The notes under the pieces: model-generated | Databases searched by the model: none | What the model was told of the DNA's origin: nothing | Seen by the model: the letters and a program-made list of their open reading frames with translations, nothing else | DNA from: an uncultured Bacteroidales bacterium | GTDB taxonomy: Bacteria; Bacteroidota; Bacteroidia; Bacteroidales; Paludibacteraceae | Length of the DNA: 56,899 nt | Direction: 5' to 3' | NCBI GenBank assembly: GCA_946186915.1 | Contig: CAMHOY010000016.1 | Coordinates: 1 to 56,899, forward strand | In this document: positions 1-8,831 of the stretch, piece by piece | Position numbering within the stretch: the stretch's first letter is position 1 | Layout: each line of letters begins with the position of its first letter | Made by a program: the position numbers and the translations under genes

Positions 1-56
1 CATGAGGCAAAGAGCCATTCCGAGAATGCTAAACCATCCAAATTTCGCTATACTCA
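1..56 (-). CDS. N-terminal fragment of an exported or membrane protein
   Basis: The reverse strand reads ATG at 56-54 followed by 17 more open codons to the window edge, giving MSIAKFGWFSILGMALCL. The stretch is hydrophobic after a single Lys, as in a signal peptide or first membrane helix. A well-formed Bacteroidota promoter lies about 30 bases upstream. The rest of the gene is outside the window, so no function can be given. Frame and start are supported mainly by the promoter and the hydrophobic run. Confidence 0.5.
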
Positions 57-84
57 TTTTCGATGTTATTTTCAAAAAACGGTG

Positions 85-115
85 CAAAATTACAAAAAAT
101 TTCTGACATACGCAA
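85..115 (-). promoter_or_regulatory. Bacteroidota-type promoter of the leftmost gene
   Basis: On the minus strand TAATTTTG (85-92) fits TAnnTTTG, and TTG (113-115) lies exactly 20 bases upstream of it. It faces the partial gene that starts at 56. Confidence 0.6.
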
Positions 116-209
116 GTTGATATAAACCCATAAAGGCTATATATAAATTTTTGTTTTGCTATAATACTATATTTCAGCAACTTACGCATTGTAAATATAA
201 ATCGCAAAA

Positions 210-242
210 TTTGGATATAAATGGGTTTTTGTAGTAACTTTG
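210..242 (+). promoter_or_regulatory. Bacteroidota-type promoter of the small lipoprotein gene
   Basis: TAACTTTG at 235-242 matches the -7 motif TAnnTTTG. TTTG at 210-213 lies 21 bases upstream. The start codon at 285 follows after about 40 bases. Confidence 0.6.
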
Positions 243-284
243 CACCAGATTTTGAAAGATTTAACAACTCAAAAATTGAAGAAA

Positions 285-686
285 ATGAAAACAAAATTTA
301 TCATTATCGGACTGATACTCGCAGCAGTACTTTCGATGAGCGGGTGCATGCCCGGAAGTGAGAAGTGGAACATCCACATTGCGGCACATTGCTACATCAA
401 AGGCGGTGGACTGCAAGAGGGTGAGAAACTGATTTTTGTCAATGGTATTCAGCGCAAGTGCTTGCGTGAATGGCAGGGGCAAATGTGTAAGTATGTGGCG
501 GTTAAGTACACTTTCCGCAAGGCGAATGGCAATCTCGACCAACGCATCCTTCATCTGCTGATGACCGAGCATTGCGACAGCATCGTTGATTGCAGTTACG
601 ACGGCAAAGCGGAATGGGTCAATGACAATGATCTGATGATGCTGCGGGATATCTTTCCGCATGGTGTCTTCGGCGGCGAACGATAG
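285..686 (+). CDS. Small putative lipoprotein of unknown function
   Basis: This encodes 133 residues. The open frame extends back to 240, into the promoter -7 element, so ATG at 285 is the credible start: it gives a basic N terminus (MKTKF), a hydrophobic core and the lipobox-like MSGC, with Cys at residue 21. The mature part has several Cys (CYIKGG, RKCLREW, MCKY, EHCDSIVDC) and no repeat or motif I recognise. It is followed 25 bases later by the beta-barrel gene, so the two are probably co-transcribed and may act together in the envelope. Lipoprotein export is inferred from the N terminus; no function is assigned. Confidence 0.7.
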   Translation: MKTKFIIIGLILAAVLSMSGCMPGSEKWNIHIAAHCYIKGGGLQEGEKLIFVNGIQRKCLREWQGQMCKYVAVKYTFRKANGNLDQRILHLLMTEHCDSIVDCSYDGKAEWVNDNDLMMLRDIFPHGVFGGER

Positions 687-711
687 TATCACCTTATAAT
701 AATATAATAAT

Positions 712-2838
712 ATGCAAACAAAGTATTTCGTATTGGCAGCGGCGATGGTTTGCGCCGTGTCAATGAACGCGCAAACAGGCGCACAAACCAACAGCAACGA
801 CACCTTACGGATGGACACATCCATGTTCAAATTAGCCGAAGTGACGGTGGAGGCGCAGAACGTCATTCAGAAAATAGACAAACAGGTTCTGCTCCCCAAC
901 AAGGAGCAACGCAAAGCCTCGCACGATGGTATGTCCCTGCTGCAGAACTTGCAGATTCCGCGTATCGTGGTGAACCCTGCGGACAACACGGTCAAGACCC
1001 TCGCGAACCAAGAGGTGCAGTTGCGTATCAACGGCATTGAGGCAAGCAATTCCGATGTCATGGCAATCAACCCGAAAGATGTCATCCGCATCGAGTACCA
1101 CGACCAGCCTGGTGTGCGCTTTAACGGAGCGGCGGCGGTCATCAACTACATCGTCAAGCACCGCGACACGGGCGGTAATCTGATGCTCAATGCCTCCAAC
1201 GGTGTGACCATGCCCGGTTGGGGCGAGTACCATCTGTCGGGTAAGGTCAATTTTGGCAAATCGTCGTTCAGCCTCTTGACTCATTATTCGCCGCGTGACA
1301 TCTATTGGACACGCACGAACGCCGAGACGTACAATTTTTCAACGGGCACGATAGAGAACCGGGAAGTGGGCGAACCGACACGTTTCAAGATGAATCCGAT
1401 GAACATCGCTTTGACTTACAATTGGACAAACGGCGAGAAAAATATGTTGCAGATAGCCTTGCGCGATTTCATGAAGTTTACGCCGCATTCCAAGACAAAC
1501 CGTGATTCGCGTCTCTACCAAGCCACGGACAGTTTTGCCATCCACGACCACGAAAGCACCCAATCCATTTCGCCCTCGTTGGATATTTACTACGAGCACA
1601 ACCTGCCGGACGATCACCACTTGTATTTCGACGTGGTAGGAACGTATATTAACAGTAGCAACGACCGCCGTTTTGAGCAAACACCACTGGGCGAAACGGT
1701 TGCCGATACGACCGATGTAACCTCTCGCGTCAGAGGCAATAAATACTCACTCATCGGCGAAGCTATCTATGAAAAGGATTGGGAGAACATCGCCCTGACG
1801 GTCGGCGTACGCCACAATCAGCAATGGGTCGAGAATACCTATCTCGGCAGTGCCGATGTTACGATTTCCATGACCACCGCCGAGACCTACGCTTTTGCGG
1901 AAGTACAGCAACGTGTTAAGCAGTTTTCGTACGCCGTGGGTATCGGAGCCATGCACACGTATATCGAGCAAGCCGGACAGAAACAGTCGAACTGGATTGC
2001 CCGTCCGCAACTTACGCTGAGTTATGACTTCGGAAAAGGTGTGTTCTGGAAATACAAAGGTTATGTCTCCGGCTACCAACCCTCGCTTTCTGCTATGTCG
2101 GATGTGACGCAACAGATTGACAAGTACCAGATTCGGCAAGGAAATCCGAACCTCAAGCCCGTTATGTTCGTTGCCAATGAGATGCAACTTTCTTGGCAGT
2201 CCAAATATGTCAATCTGAACCTTTGGGCGAACTACTCATACGACCACAAACCGATTATGGATGAGACGTACGAACAACTGATTGACGGTCAAGCATACGC
2301 AATACGTACCTACGCCAACCACCGCGGTTTTCATCGTCTGCAAGTGGCTCCGAGTGTGCAAGTGCGCGTGCTCAATAACAGCCTGATCTTCACCGTCGCG
2401 CCATTCGCCAATTACTATGTGAGCCTTGGCAATTCCTACACGCACAAGCATTTCAATCCGGGCGTTCGCGCAAGTATTATGGGCATGTACAAGGGTTGGC
2501 AGTTCTTCGGTGAAGTGACCACGCGCAGCAACAATCTCTGGGGTGAGACACTGGAGTACGGCGAGTTCTACCATCATATCGGTCTTGGCTACAATGCTGA
2601 CAAATGGGGCTTCCGTGCGATGCTGATGAATCCCTTCTCTGTCAAGGGCTACAGCATCGAGACAAAAGACCTCTCCGCTCTTGCTCCGAACACGCAGCAC
2701 GCTGAGATGCGGGATTTCCGCCAGATGCTCATTCTCAACTTTCATTGCAACCTCGATTTCGGTACCCAACGTCGCGAAAATGGGAAACGTATAAATAACG
2801 AGGACAAAGAAAATGGTATCTTGAGTGGTACGAAATAG
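712..2838 (+). CDS. Outer-membrane beta-barrel protein, TonB-receptor-like
   Basis: 708 residues starting MQTKYFVLAAAMVCAVSMNA, a clear signal peptide. Residues about 40-150 resemble a receptor plug (LAEVTVEA, then VQLRINGIEASNSDVMAINP, then IRIEYHDQPGVRF). The remainder is dense in alternating aromatic and polar residues typical of barrel strands (YNWTNGEKNMLQIALRDF, NLNLWANYSYDHKP). It fits the Bacteroidota outer-membrane beta-barrel family (OMP_b-brl_3 type). No carboxypeptidase-regulatory-like domain precedes the plug, so it is shorter than SusC-class receptors. It sits 25 bases after the small lipoprotein gene. The last residues are charged rather than ending on an aromatic, which is slightly unusual. 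The substrate cannot be read from the sequence. Confidence 0.85.
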   Translation: MQTKYFVLAAAMVCAVSMNAQTGAQTNSNDTLRMDTSMFKLAEVTVEAQNVIQKIDKQVLLPNKEQRKASHDGMSLLQNLQIPRIVVNPADNTVKTLANQEVQLRINGIEASNSDVMAINPKDVIRIEYHDQPGVRFNGAAAVINYIVKHRDTGGNLMLNASNGVTMPGWGEYHLSGKVNFGKSSFSLLTHYSPRDIYWTRTNAETYNFSTGTIENREVGEPTRFKMNPMNIALTYNWTNGEKNMLQIALRDFMKFTPHSKTNRDSRLYQATDSFAIHDHESTQSISPSLDIYYEHNLPDDHHLYFDVVGTYINSSNDRRFEQTPLGETVADTTDVTSRVRGNKYSLIGEAIYEKDWENIALTVGVRHNQQWVENTYLGSADVTISMTTAETYAFAEVQQRVKQFSYAVGIGAMHTYIEQAGQKQSNWIARPQLTLSYDFGKGVFWKYKGYVSGYQPSLSAMSDVTQQIDKYQIRQGNPNLKPVMFVANEMQLSWQSKYVNLNLWANYSYDHKPIMDETYEQLIDGQAYAIRTYANHRGFHRLQVAPSVQVRVLNNSLIFTVAPFANYYVSLGNSYTHKHFNPGVRASIMGMYKGWQFFGEVTTRSNNLWGETLEYGEFYHHIGLGYNADKWGFRAMLMNPFSVKGYSIETKDLSALAPNTQHAEMRDFRQMLILNFHCNLDFGTQRRENGKRINNEDKENGILSGTK

Positions 2839-2965
2839 GCAAGAATTGTGTGTAAGAATAGCGGCACTCGGAACCTCTTTATTCGACTTATTGGCAGGAA
2901 TTTGGCAGGCCTTGTCAAAAAACTACATAAAAAACCGCCGTAACTTATTGTGTTACAGCGGTTTG

Positions 2966-3039
2966 GGTGGAATGTGGGGCTCGAACCCACGACACTCGGA
3001 ACCACAATCCGATGCTCTACCAACTGAGCTAAGACCACC
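2966..3039 (-). tRNA. tRNA-His (anticodon GTG)
   Basis: The reverse strand folds as a cloverleaf: D arm AGCTCAGTTGGTAGAGC, anticodon stem TCGGA/TCCGA enclosing TTGTGGT (anticodon GTG), and T arm GTGGG-TTCGAGC-CCCAC. G at 3039 is the extra 5' G (-1) typical of tRNA-His, facing C73 at 2966. CCA is not encoded. The acceptor stem is imperfect: GTGGTCT against ATTCCAC pairs at five positions, but positions 5-68 (T/T) and 6-67 (C/T) do not. It has its own promoter at 3066-3097. Confidence 0.92.
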
Positions 3040-3065
3040 ATGCAGCTTTTTCTCAAAAGCGGGTG

Positions 3066-3097
3066 CAAAGGTACTGCTTTTTTTTGATATACGCAAA
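3066..3097 (-). promoter_or_regulatory. Promoter of tRNA-His
   Basis: On the minus strand TTTG (3094-3097), 20 bases, then TACCTTTG (3066-3073). The spacer (GTATATC, eight A, GCAG) is identical to that of the cdd promoter at 29932-29962. Confidence 0.8.
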
Positions 3098-3127
3098 TTT
3101 TCGCGCAACTTTTTTAAAAAATATCGT

Positions 3128-3592
3128 TTATGGCTGCATTATTTCGCCTAATGGGATCTTGACAAAGTCCCTTTGCTGCCAAAATTTATGAGGAAGCGTT
3201 AACTCCGGGGTATCAAGGCAAATCTCCTGTCCTCGCTCATCAAAAACACGTATCAGATCGATATCTATACACCGGTCGGTGTAATTTCTAATTTCTAATT
3301 TCTGATTTCTAATTTCTAATTGCTGATTGCTGATTGCTGATTTCTCTTTGCGTCCTAAGGCGCGTTCGATGGTTTGGGTGAGATGTAATACCTCTAAAGG
3401 TGTTTTATCGGTCTCAACGGCACAACAGAGGTTGCAGAAGTCATGCTCGCTTTCAAACCCCCAAGGCTTGGAGTAATAAAAGGATGAGCAGCGACGGACC
3501 GGTCCGATTTGCTGCTCAATGCGTTGTAAGGCTTGGCGAATAGTTCCTTCGCGGTCACCTAAATTAGATCCTAAAGAAAGGTAATAAGTCAT
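3128..3592 (-). CDS. folK: 6-hydroxymethyl-7,8-dihydropterin pyrophosphokinase (HPPK)
   Basis: 154 residues. HPPK transfers pyrophosphate from ATP to hydroxymethyl-dihydropterin in folate synthesis in the cytoplasm. Visible marks are YLSLGSNLGDRE at the N terminus, FYYSKPWGFE, ALGR, and DRCIDIDLI for the metal-binding DxD region. ATG at 3592 overlaps the cvpA stop (ATGA), so the two are translationally coupled, and it places SLGSNLG at the usual position. A tandem array of nine 7-base units is translated in frame at residues about 83-103, between ALGRKE and YTDR. This is the mobile catalytic loop 3 of HPPK, normally only about ten residues long. The rest is of normal length, and the family assignment is firm. 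Confidence 0.93.
   Translation of the reverse strand: MTYYLSLGSNLGDREGTIRQALQRIEQQIGPVRRCSSFYYSKPWGFESEHDFCNLCCAVETDKTPLEVLHLTQTIERALGRKEKSAISNQQLEIRNQKLEIRNYTDRCIDIDLIRVFDERGQEICLDTPELTLPHKFWQQRDFVKIPLGEIMQP
3283..3345. repeat. Nine tandem heptamers inside folK
   Basis: Nine contiguous 7-base units fit RATTKCT (coding strand AGMAATY): AATTTCT x3, GATTTCT, AATTTCT, AATTGCT, GATTGCT x2, GATTTCT. The 63 bases keep frame and encode 21 residues with a 7-residue period (LEIRNQK, LEIRNYT). The two unit junctions that fall in frame (3304 and 3325) read CAG; the T variant would read TAG there. Confidence 0.95.
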
Positions 3593-4083
3593 TTCAAATC
3601 CGACTTCATGTGGTAGGTCTCTATGTAATGTGTCATTTTGACCATTTGCGGATAGACAACGGAAGTCTTTACTACAGGGGAATTGTCCAGCCAATGGTAA
3701 GCCCCGTTGGTCTTATCCATTGCAAAGACCACTATCAGGACAAGAATGCCATATTTGCATATTCCGAAGACACCGCCTAACAGTCTGTTGGCCCATCCGA
3801 GATGTATGGCCCGAAGGAATTTATGAAGCAGTTTGGCCAGGATGGACAGCACGATGGCGATGGCGAGGAAAATCAGGACATATGCGACTACATCGCACAC
3901 TTCTGCAGGCCAGGCGAACTGCTGTAATAGCCATGCGGAGAATGTCTGCGCCCATAACCGCGAGCCGAGCACTCCGAGAATCACCACCGCGATGGCGATG
4001 ATCTCGGAGACTAGCCCGCGCATCAAACCTCTGACGAGGCCTACAAGAAGCGGCAGGAGGATAAGGACATCCAGCCAGTTCAT
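3589..4083 (-). CDS. cvpA: CvpA family inner-membrane protein
   Basis: 164 residues with four predicted hydrophobic segments (about 5-25, 28-48, 65-85, 100-120), starting MNWLDVLILLPLLVGLVRG. The early motif with GLVRGLMRGLVSEI is characteristic of the CvpA / colicin V production family, named from E. coli, where the protein affects colicin V secretion and envelope stress. It overlaps the folK start by four bases (ATGA) and follows the DUF5689 gene by 21 bases, so it lies in the same minus-strand operon. Membrane location is clear; the biochemical role is not settled for the family. Confidence 0.88.
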   Translation of the reverse strand: MNWLDVLILLPLLVGLVRGLMRGLVSEIIAIAVVILGVLGSRLWAQTFSAWLLQQFAWPAEVCDVVAYVLIFLAIAIVLSILAKLLHKFLRAIHLGWANRLLGGVFGICKYGILVLIVVFAMDKTNGAYHWLDNSPVVKTSVVYPQMVKMTHYIETYHMKSDLK

Positions 4084-4104
4084 GCAATCACTTACTAAAC
4101 CACT

Positions 4105-5409
4105 TTAGTTCTCGTGGTGATAGTAGTAGTTAATGTAATATACCGGATCAAATTCCTCAGGCGTCCATTCTGTGCCGATAGGAATACCCGGCATAGGGAA
4201 GTTACTCTTCATCTGGATATCCGGAATACCTACGCCCGGGATACCACGCGGTGTGATCGACCATTCGGTTCCCTTCAGGTCAGCCTTGGGCGGGATATAT
4301 CTGGCGTTGTCGGCATACCAACCTACAATACCTGTAACGGTTCCTTCCCATCGTTTGCAGTTCGTCACGGCTTTGGTACTATCCGGTTGAGCACCCGGAA
4401 TGAAGACATTGGCGAACTTTGCATACTCGGAGCAAGAACAGCAGATAGCAAAATTCTTGTTATTGAGTTTGTTGAGCAGGATACGGCTCTGCGGATAACC
4501 GATGTTCAGAGTCGTCGGAGCGAAGACGTTCGCTACTTCGGAGGTATCCGGATGCTTGTACACGCAATCAGTGAACGGATTGCTATCGTCTTGTTGTGTC
4601 GTCTCGCCGGAGAAGTGTACTTTTTGCAGGCGAACAAGTCGTCCGTCAAAATGGCGTACTTTCTTCATATCCTCTTTGGTCATGGCCGGTTTACGCGGCA
4701 CCATATTGAACAATTCTTCGAGCGTCACCTCATCGTATTTGAGCAGTGACGGATCCGGACTGCCAATCATCTTCGTCGCATTGCGGAATTTCGAGGCAGG
4801 GATACGTCCCGGTGCCCATCCCACTTTCTCTTTTGCGGTATATGCGTACACGTTGTCGTTGTACGCGGGTATGCAGAGTTGCGGTTGACCGGCATAACGT
4901 CCAACAGCCAAGCCGTTGCAACGGATAATGATTTCCTGACCGATTTGGTACATACCTCCGCTCGAACCCATATCTGCCGAGATACGCAGGTTCTGTTGTT
5001 TGTTGTCCACGATCTGCTGGATGACCATCGCCTTGTAGAAGTTACCGGCGTAGTCGTCCGTTGAGATACGACCGCGGATATAGATACCTCTACCAGTCGT
5101 CGGCAGGGTGTCCACGGAGAACAGATAGATACCATTTCCGTTGGTCGTGCGAGTACGGTACGGACAGGTGTCACTCATGAAGTTTCCTTCCTCGGTCATG
5201 AACGTATCCAGGAACTGGTCCAGCGTGAATATCTTCCAGCCTTCCGGGTTGTTCTCGTCCAACCATTTATGCAACGAATCCGCCCCTGCAGCCGTGGTGT
5301 CAGAGGGGAAGAAGACATCCTGCTCGGTGAGAGCATTCGGCTCACAGGAGGTCACGAAAAGTACGAAGGTACAAAGTACTAAGTACAGTATATTTTTACT
5401 CGTCTTCAT
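4105..5409 (-). CDS. DUF5689-type surface lipoprotein
   Basis: 434 residues. The N terminus has Lys-rich, hydrophobic and lipobox segments (LFVTSC, Cys 22), predicting a lipoprotein. Residues about 90-250 (GIYIRGRISTDDYAGNFYKA, then QQNLRISADMG, then IIIRCNGLAVGRYAGQPQL) form an OB-like beta fold typical of DUF5689 proteins, which accompany TonB-dependent receptors in Bacteroidota. The gene follows the receptor with only 5 bases between stop and start, so the pair is co-transcribed and probably forms an outer-membrane complex. The ligand is unknown. The C terminus is rich in Tyr and Pro (DPVYYINYYYHHEN). Confidence 0.8.
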   Translation of the reverse strand: MKTSKNILYLVLCTFVLFVTSCEPNALTEQDVFFPSDTTAAGADSLHKWLDENNPEGWKIFTLDQFLDTFMTEEGNFMSDTCPYRTRTTNGNGIYLFSVDTLPTTGRGIYIRGRISTDDYAGNFYKAMVIQQIVDNKQQNLRISADMGSSGGMYQIGQEIIIRCNGLAVGRYAGQPQLCIPAYNDNVYAYTAKEKVGWAPGRIPASKFRNATKMIGSPDPSLLKYDEVTLEELFNMVPRKPAMTKEDMKKVRHFDGRLVRLQKVHFSGETTQQDDSNPFTDCVYKHPDTSEVANVFAPTTLNIGYPQSRILLNKLNNKNFAICCSCSEYAKFANVFIPGAQPDSTKAVTNCKRWEGTVTGIVGWYADNARYIPPKADLKGTEWSITPRGIPGVGIPDIQMKSNFPMPGIPIGTEWTPEEFDPVYYINYYYHHEN

Positions 5410-5414
5410 ATCGT

Positions 5415-8400
5415 TTAGAATTTATAGGTTACAGTTAAGAAGAAGTTCACGCCCCAAGCATAGTAGTACTTGGACGGGTATTTCCACGCATTGGCGGTGA
5501 TGACCGAGTTATGATAGTCTTTCTCTCTTTGGAGGACGCCGCGCGGCAGACGAGCCTGCTGGTAGCCACCGGTCTTGAAGTGCGTGTTGTTCGTCACGTT
5601 TGTCACGCTCAGGTTGATGGACACAGACTGTCTCTTAGGCAGGTAGATCAGTTTACCAACCGACAGATCAATGATGAATCGGTTGAGCGGGTTGGTAGCC
5701 GCCAGCGACTCCTGCATAGACATGAGGTTGTACGGGTATTTGAGTACCGGTACACCGTTCCCATCGAGCACTGCGTTCTCATAGATAGCTTTGCCGAAGG
5801 TAGGACTTGTCGGATCGGTGTCCACTGTTGCGCGTGTAGCCTTGTCGTCGGTTGTCTGGATAGCGTTGGCGTAACTGTCGCCGTACCATCCGTTCACCGG
5901 CGTTCCATCGATACGCATGCCGGTGAACAAACCTTGCATACGACGGCTCGGAGCCACTGACAGGTAGTTCCAGTCATGGTAGTTGACGGTGATGTCAGCA
6001 AACCACATCTTCGGGTGGAAGAAACTGAGTTTCAGACTGGCGTTGAGTTGCGGACCGGTCGAGAGTTTCAGACCTTTGAGCAGCACTTTGTCGGTGGTCT
6101 CGAAGATCAACTCTTTGGAGATGTCGTTCTGCGACATCGGCATTCCGTTCTCAGCCGAAGTGATGGCGGTTGCATCGCTGGTATAGCGGTAGTCGCCGAT
6201 GGCTAATACACCGGTCAAAGTGAAGTAGGTACCCATCTTCACCGCTGCAGCTGCTTCCATTCCGATGTAACGTTTGTCAATGCCGGACATCGCCTGGTTC
6301 ACGAATGTACGTGCCTCGTCGTCGTAGTATCCGTTGAGCTCGGAGCCGTTCCAACTCTGCGTGAAGAAGCCGGTGATACGACCGCGAACGATCGGATAGT
6401 TGAACTCGTAGGTGAGGTCTGCGGATACAACGCGCTCGCTGGCTGCGTAGAACTCATTGAGGTTGCGTGCGTTATCGTGCACATAGATGTTCTCCAGCAC
6501 GCGGTCGTGTACGCGCTGCGAGATATATGCATCGCGTGCATAAGGGGTGCGGGTCTCTACTAATGCATTCACTTTCAATCGGTTACGTCCGTTGATCTTG
6601 TATATCGCGCCGAGTTTGAAGGCGGGATCGAAGAAATGGTGCGCATCGCCGGCATAGGATGTCCCGGCTTTCAGGGTGTTACGACCGGTTGCAGGGTCGA
6701 TATCGGATGCCGGACGGATGATCTTATAGGCATCATGACCATAGTATTTCCATGCATCGCCATTTCCTCTGCGCTCTTCGGCAATCTTGGTCAGGTACCA
6801 TGCACGACCGTTCACCATGTTCGTGAAGCGCTGCATGGAGCTGTATTGGAGTTGGAGCGCATAGTAGAAGTCCACCTCGTTGAAGTTCCACTCGTTCTGG
6901 AACCACACTTTGGCATTACCCATGTTGATGCGGTAGTCATATCCGAACCGTTTAGCACTGTTACGGATGGTGTCGTTATAGTCACTGGCAATCTCATTAC
7001 GGCGCACGTTGGCGATATCTGCTTGCGTGAAGCCGCCGTTGGTAGCCAACTCCTTGATGTCTCGTTCTGCGAAGGCATCTACGTCAATCCATTGGTTACC
7101 GCCCAACAGGTCGTCGATCGACTTGTAGTGGATACCCTGCGAGAACTTACCTTCTACGCCGAGGGTCATCTTCAGGTGGTCGAACTGCGTATTGTAATAG
7201 GTGAACGCGCCGGATGCCTCCTGGATGTCATTATGACGACGCTCGAGGATATAACGGGCGGAGGTGACAGTGTCACGTGCGCGGTCGTTGGCATTGTTCG
7301 CGAAGTTCGCCGCATAGATAGACTCCCAGTCAATCTGTGTGGTCTTGTTGTCACGCGACTTCCAGAGGTTGACGAGGTTGTTGTATTGGTCTTTGTCCAC
7401 GGACGGACCAATGAGGTTGCCGTCATCGCCAACGAATCCCGAACCCAGGCTGCGACCGGTCAGGTCCTCGCCGATGAACAGACCCCAGGGATAGTGGTTT
7501 CCGTTCTCGTCATAGAGTTGGTCTTCGGTGTGCTTGGCGTTCGCGTTCGGGTTAGCAATTTGTCCGTCCCACATGAACGACGGCAGGTTGCGGTAGTAGT
7601 CCGGACGAGGGTCCGGTGCATTGTAGAAGTTGATCGCCGAGTTCGAATAGAGCGAGTAGTGATAGCCTGCAGCCAGGTGGAAGCGCTGGTTCTCATCGAT
7701 CTTGTAATCGAAGGCTGCCACTACGGTCGGGTCGTAGGACTTCACGATACGCGAGTTGCGTACGCGTCCGTTCTGATAACCCCAATAAGGGTTGTAGTTG
7801 ATCGAACCGGTGAGGTTGTACACCTCTTGTGTCACGGCTGCATTCTGTCCGCGCTCTGTCGGAGCACCGAAGGTGAGGATCTTCAGCGCGGCATTGTCCC
7901 ACAGTTTCTCTACCGAGAGGAAATAACCGAGCGAGTAGTACTTGATACCTTCGCCGATGATACCTTTGTGGTCGACGTACGGCGAGAAGCGGTAAGCCAG
8001 CTGTGCGATGACGGACCATCCGTTGGACAGCACGCCGCTTGCGTAGGTCGCGTTCAGACGGGCTTTGTAGTTACGGTTGGTACCCGCAGCACCTACTTTC
8101 CATCCGGCAGCGTAGCGCGTCGCACCCATCATGTAGTTGGTCGAGGTACCGATGCCACCGAAAGTGAAGTTGGTAGCCTCCAATGGGTTGAGCACTTCTT
8201 TGTAGCGGCTGGCATCATTTAGACCACCCATCGCCGAATAGTTGAACTGACCGCGTTCCTGCGAGTTGAAGTTCAGACCTTCGATGTAATAGTTCTCCTG
8301 TGACGACTGGTATCCACGGTTGCGGTAGCGCGCGGTGGACCAGGCGAAAGAGATAGTCGAGTTGAACACGTCGGTCGAAGCAGAAGAGGACGAAGCCTGT

Positions 8401-8789
8401 GATTGCGAGCGACCTTCATCATCCGCCATCTCTTCTTCTGTCAGGTTCAGCAGGATCTCATCCTGCGCCAGGTTGACGATGTCCGGACCCATCTTGATGT
8501 CGTCCATCACATTCTCCTTGTCCGCCTGGAGAGTAATCAACTCGAGAGCAGTGACGAAGCCGTCTGCCTCCACTAACACCTCTTCGTCCGTTGCATCAAG
8601 GTAGAGCAGGGTAAACTCACCTTCCGCATTCGTCGTAGTAGAGATGTTCTGGTTCGCGAGTGTCACTTTCGCACCAATAATCGGTTGATTGGTGTTGTTC
8701 GCAATCACTCGTCCCTTGAGTGATGTCTGTGCGAAGGTCGTTAGACCTATTAACAGCGCAAACATCAGAGTTAAGAGCTTGTTTCTCAT
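5415..8789 (-). CDS. TonB-dependent receptor with N-terminal carboxypeptidase-regulatory-like domain
   Basis: 1124 residues. A signal peptide (about 1-21, ending FAQ) is followed by a CarboxypepD_reg-like domain (SLKGRVIANNTNQPIIGAKV, residues 24-100), an acidic and Ser-rich linker (about 115-140), a plug-like region (ENYYIEGLNFNSQERGQFNY) and a long barrel ending in the aromatic YKF typical of outer-membrane insertion. It fits the large Bacteroidota TonB-dependent receptors that import oligomers, but its partner is a DUF5689 lipoprotein, not a SusD homologue. It lies 42 bases after asnS. The gap and the asnS stop carry the 11-base direct repeat TTGTTTGTTAG (8794-8804 and 8825-8835). Substrate unknown. 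Confidence 0.88.
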   Translation of the reverse strand: MRNKLLTLMFALLIGLTTFAQTSLKGRVIANNTNQPIIGAKVTLANQNISTTTNAEGEFTLLYLDATDEEVLVEADGFVTALELITLQADKENVMDDIKMGPDIVNLAQDEILLNLTEEEMADDEGRSQSQASSSSASTDVFNSTISFAWSTARYRNRGYQSSQENYYIEGLNFNSQERGQFNYSAMGGLNDASRYKEVLNPLEATNFTFGGIGTSTNYMMGATRYAAGWKVGAAGTNRNYKARLNATYASGVLSNGWSVIAQLAYRFSPYVDHKGIIGEGIKYYSLGYFLSVEKLWDNAALKILTFGAPTERGQNAAVTQEVYNLTGSINYNPYWGYQNGRVRNSRIVKSYDPTVVAAFDYKIDENQRFHLAAGYHYSLYSNSAINFYNAPDPRPDYYRNLPSFMWDGQIANPNANAKHTEDQLYDENGNHYPWGLFIGEDLTGRSLGSGFVGDDGNLIGPSVDKDQYNNLVNLWKSRDNKTTQIDWESIYAANFANNANDRARDTVTSARYILERRHNDIQEASGAFTYYNTQFDHLKMTLGVEGKFSQGIHYKSIDDLLGGNQWIDVDAFAERDIKELATNGGFTQADIANVRRNEIASDYNDTIRNSAKRFGYDYRINMGNAKVWFQNEWNFNEVDFYYALQLQYSSMQRFTNMVNGRAWYLTKIAEERRGNGDAWKYYGHDAYKIIRPASDIDPATGRNTLKAGTSYAGDAHHFFDPAFKLGAIYKINGRNRLKVNALVETRTPYARDAYISQRVHDRVLENIYVHDNARNLNEFYAASERVVSADLTYEFNYPIVRGRITGFFTQSWNGSELNGYYDDEARTFVNQAMSGIDKRYIGMEAAAAVKMGTYFTLTGVLAIGDYRYTSDATAITSAENGMPMSQNDISKELIFETTDKVLLKGLKLSTGPQLNASLKLSFFHPKMWFADITVNYHDWNYLSVAPSRRMQGLFTGMRIDGTPVNGWYGDSYANAIQTTDDKATRATVDTDPTSPTFGKAIYENAVLDGNGVPVLKYPYNLMSMQESLAATNPLNRFIIDLSVGKLIYLPKRQSVSINLSVTNVTNNTHFKTGGYQQARLPRGVLQREKDYHNSVITANAWKYPSKYYYAWGVNFFLTVTYKF

Positions 8790-8831
8790 ACGATTGTTTG
8801 TTAGTGTTTTTATGGTTAATATTGTTGTTTG

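Noticed and set aside
3283..3345. Possible CRISPR array
   Set aside because: Units are 7 bases and contiguous, without spacers, and no cas gene is present; the same holds for the other arrays.
6636..8222. 528-codon open frame on the plus strand opposite the TonB receptor
   Set aside because: It is the antisense of a strongly supported gene, has no family motif, signal or promoter, and is kept open by codon bias.
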